The notes under the pieces are model-generated. The model saw only the letters and a program-made list of their open reading frames with translations, was not told where the DNA came from and did not search any database. Positions 63,985 to 64,000 of a stretch of 64,000 nt of DNA are shown piece after piece. This DNA is from Bolinopsis microptera (Eukaryota; Ctenophora; Tentaculata; Lobata; Bolinopsidae). The position numbers were made by a program, and so were the translations under genes. Location of the stretch: the NCBI RefSeq assembly GCF_026151205.1, contig NC_087072.1, positions 6,496,084 to 6,560,083 on the forward strand. The letters run 5' to 3'. Each line of letters begins with the position of its first letter. Within the stretch, counting starts at the first letter, position 1.

Positions 63985-64000
63985 GTTTGTGTCTCTGCCG

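Overview
The window is animal nuclear DNA, and specifically invertebrate-like. Five multi-exon protein genes with GT-AG introns can be reconstructed. They encode animal families: a calcium- and integrin-binding protein, a Hippo/MST-type kinase homologue, an arylacetamide-deacetylase-type hydrolase, a secretory-pathway Ca2+-ATPase and an SLC35F-type transporter. Interstitial TTAGGG repeats, AT-rich introns and many transposon remnants fit the same picture. I cannot name the species. All exon chains below were assembled by eye from splice signals, reading phase and remembered family conservation; no search was run.

Layout. 61-6270 (+): a 7-exon CIB-family EF-hand protein of 189 aa. 7100-17917 (-): a 7-exon, 712-aa Ste20/MST-like pseudokinase with SARAH-like C-terminal helices, tail to tail with the CIB gene. 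17.9-35.3 kb: a gene-free, repeat-rich block. It holds a TIR element (18.9-19.7 kb), 5'-truncated non-LTR retrotransposons (19.9-20.8, 26.1-30.3 and 33.3-35.0 kb), a 52-bp satellite split by one of them, degenerate telomeric repeats, and a small element with homopolymer-G ends (33.5-33.9 kb) nested inside a retrotransposon fragment. 35297-50469 (+): a 4-exon AADAC/NCEH1-like serine hydrolase of 401 aa whose introns hold another retrotransposon fragment, a 3-kb foldback element with a telomeric array in its loop, and an old reverse-transcriptase remnant. 51043-63984 (+), running off the window: a Ca2+-ATPase of the ATP2C (SPCA) type with two alternative 5' exon sets, an hAT-like element between them and a 1.1-kb foldback element in one intron. 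59426-60860 (-): a 3-exon SLC35F1/F2-like transporter nested antisense in an ATPase intron.

How the genes relate. There is no operon logic, but Ca2+ is a loose theme: an EF-hand Ca2+/Mg2+ sensor and a Golgi-type Ca2+/Mn2+ pump. The most unusual items are: the MST-like pseudokinase, which has lost at least four catalytic motifs yet keeps the Hippo-type linker and has tandem SARAH-like helices; a minisatellite that multiplies the CIB 5' splice site in frame; the poly-G-ended transposon, whose limits are proved by an empty site in the same window; and the two alternative actuator N-termini of the ATPase.
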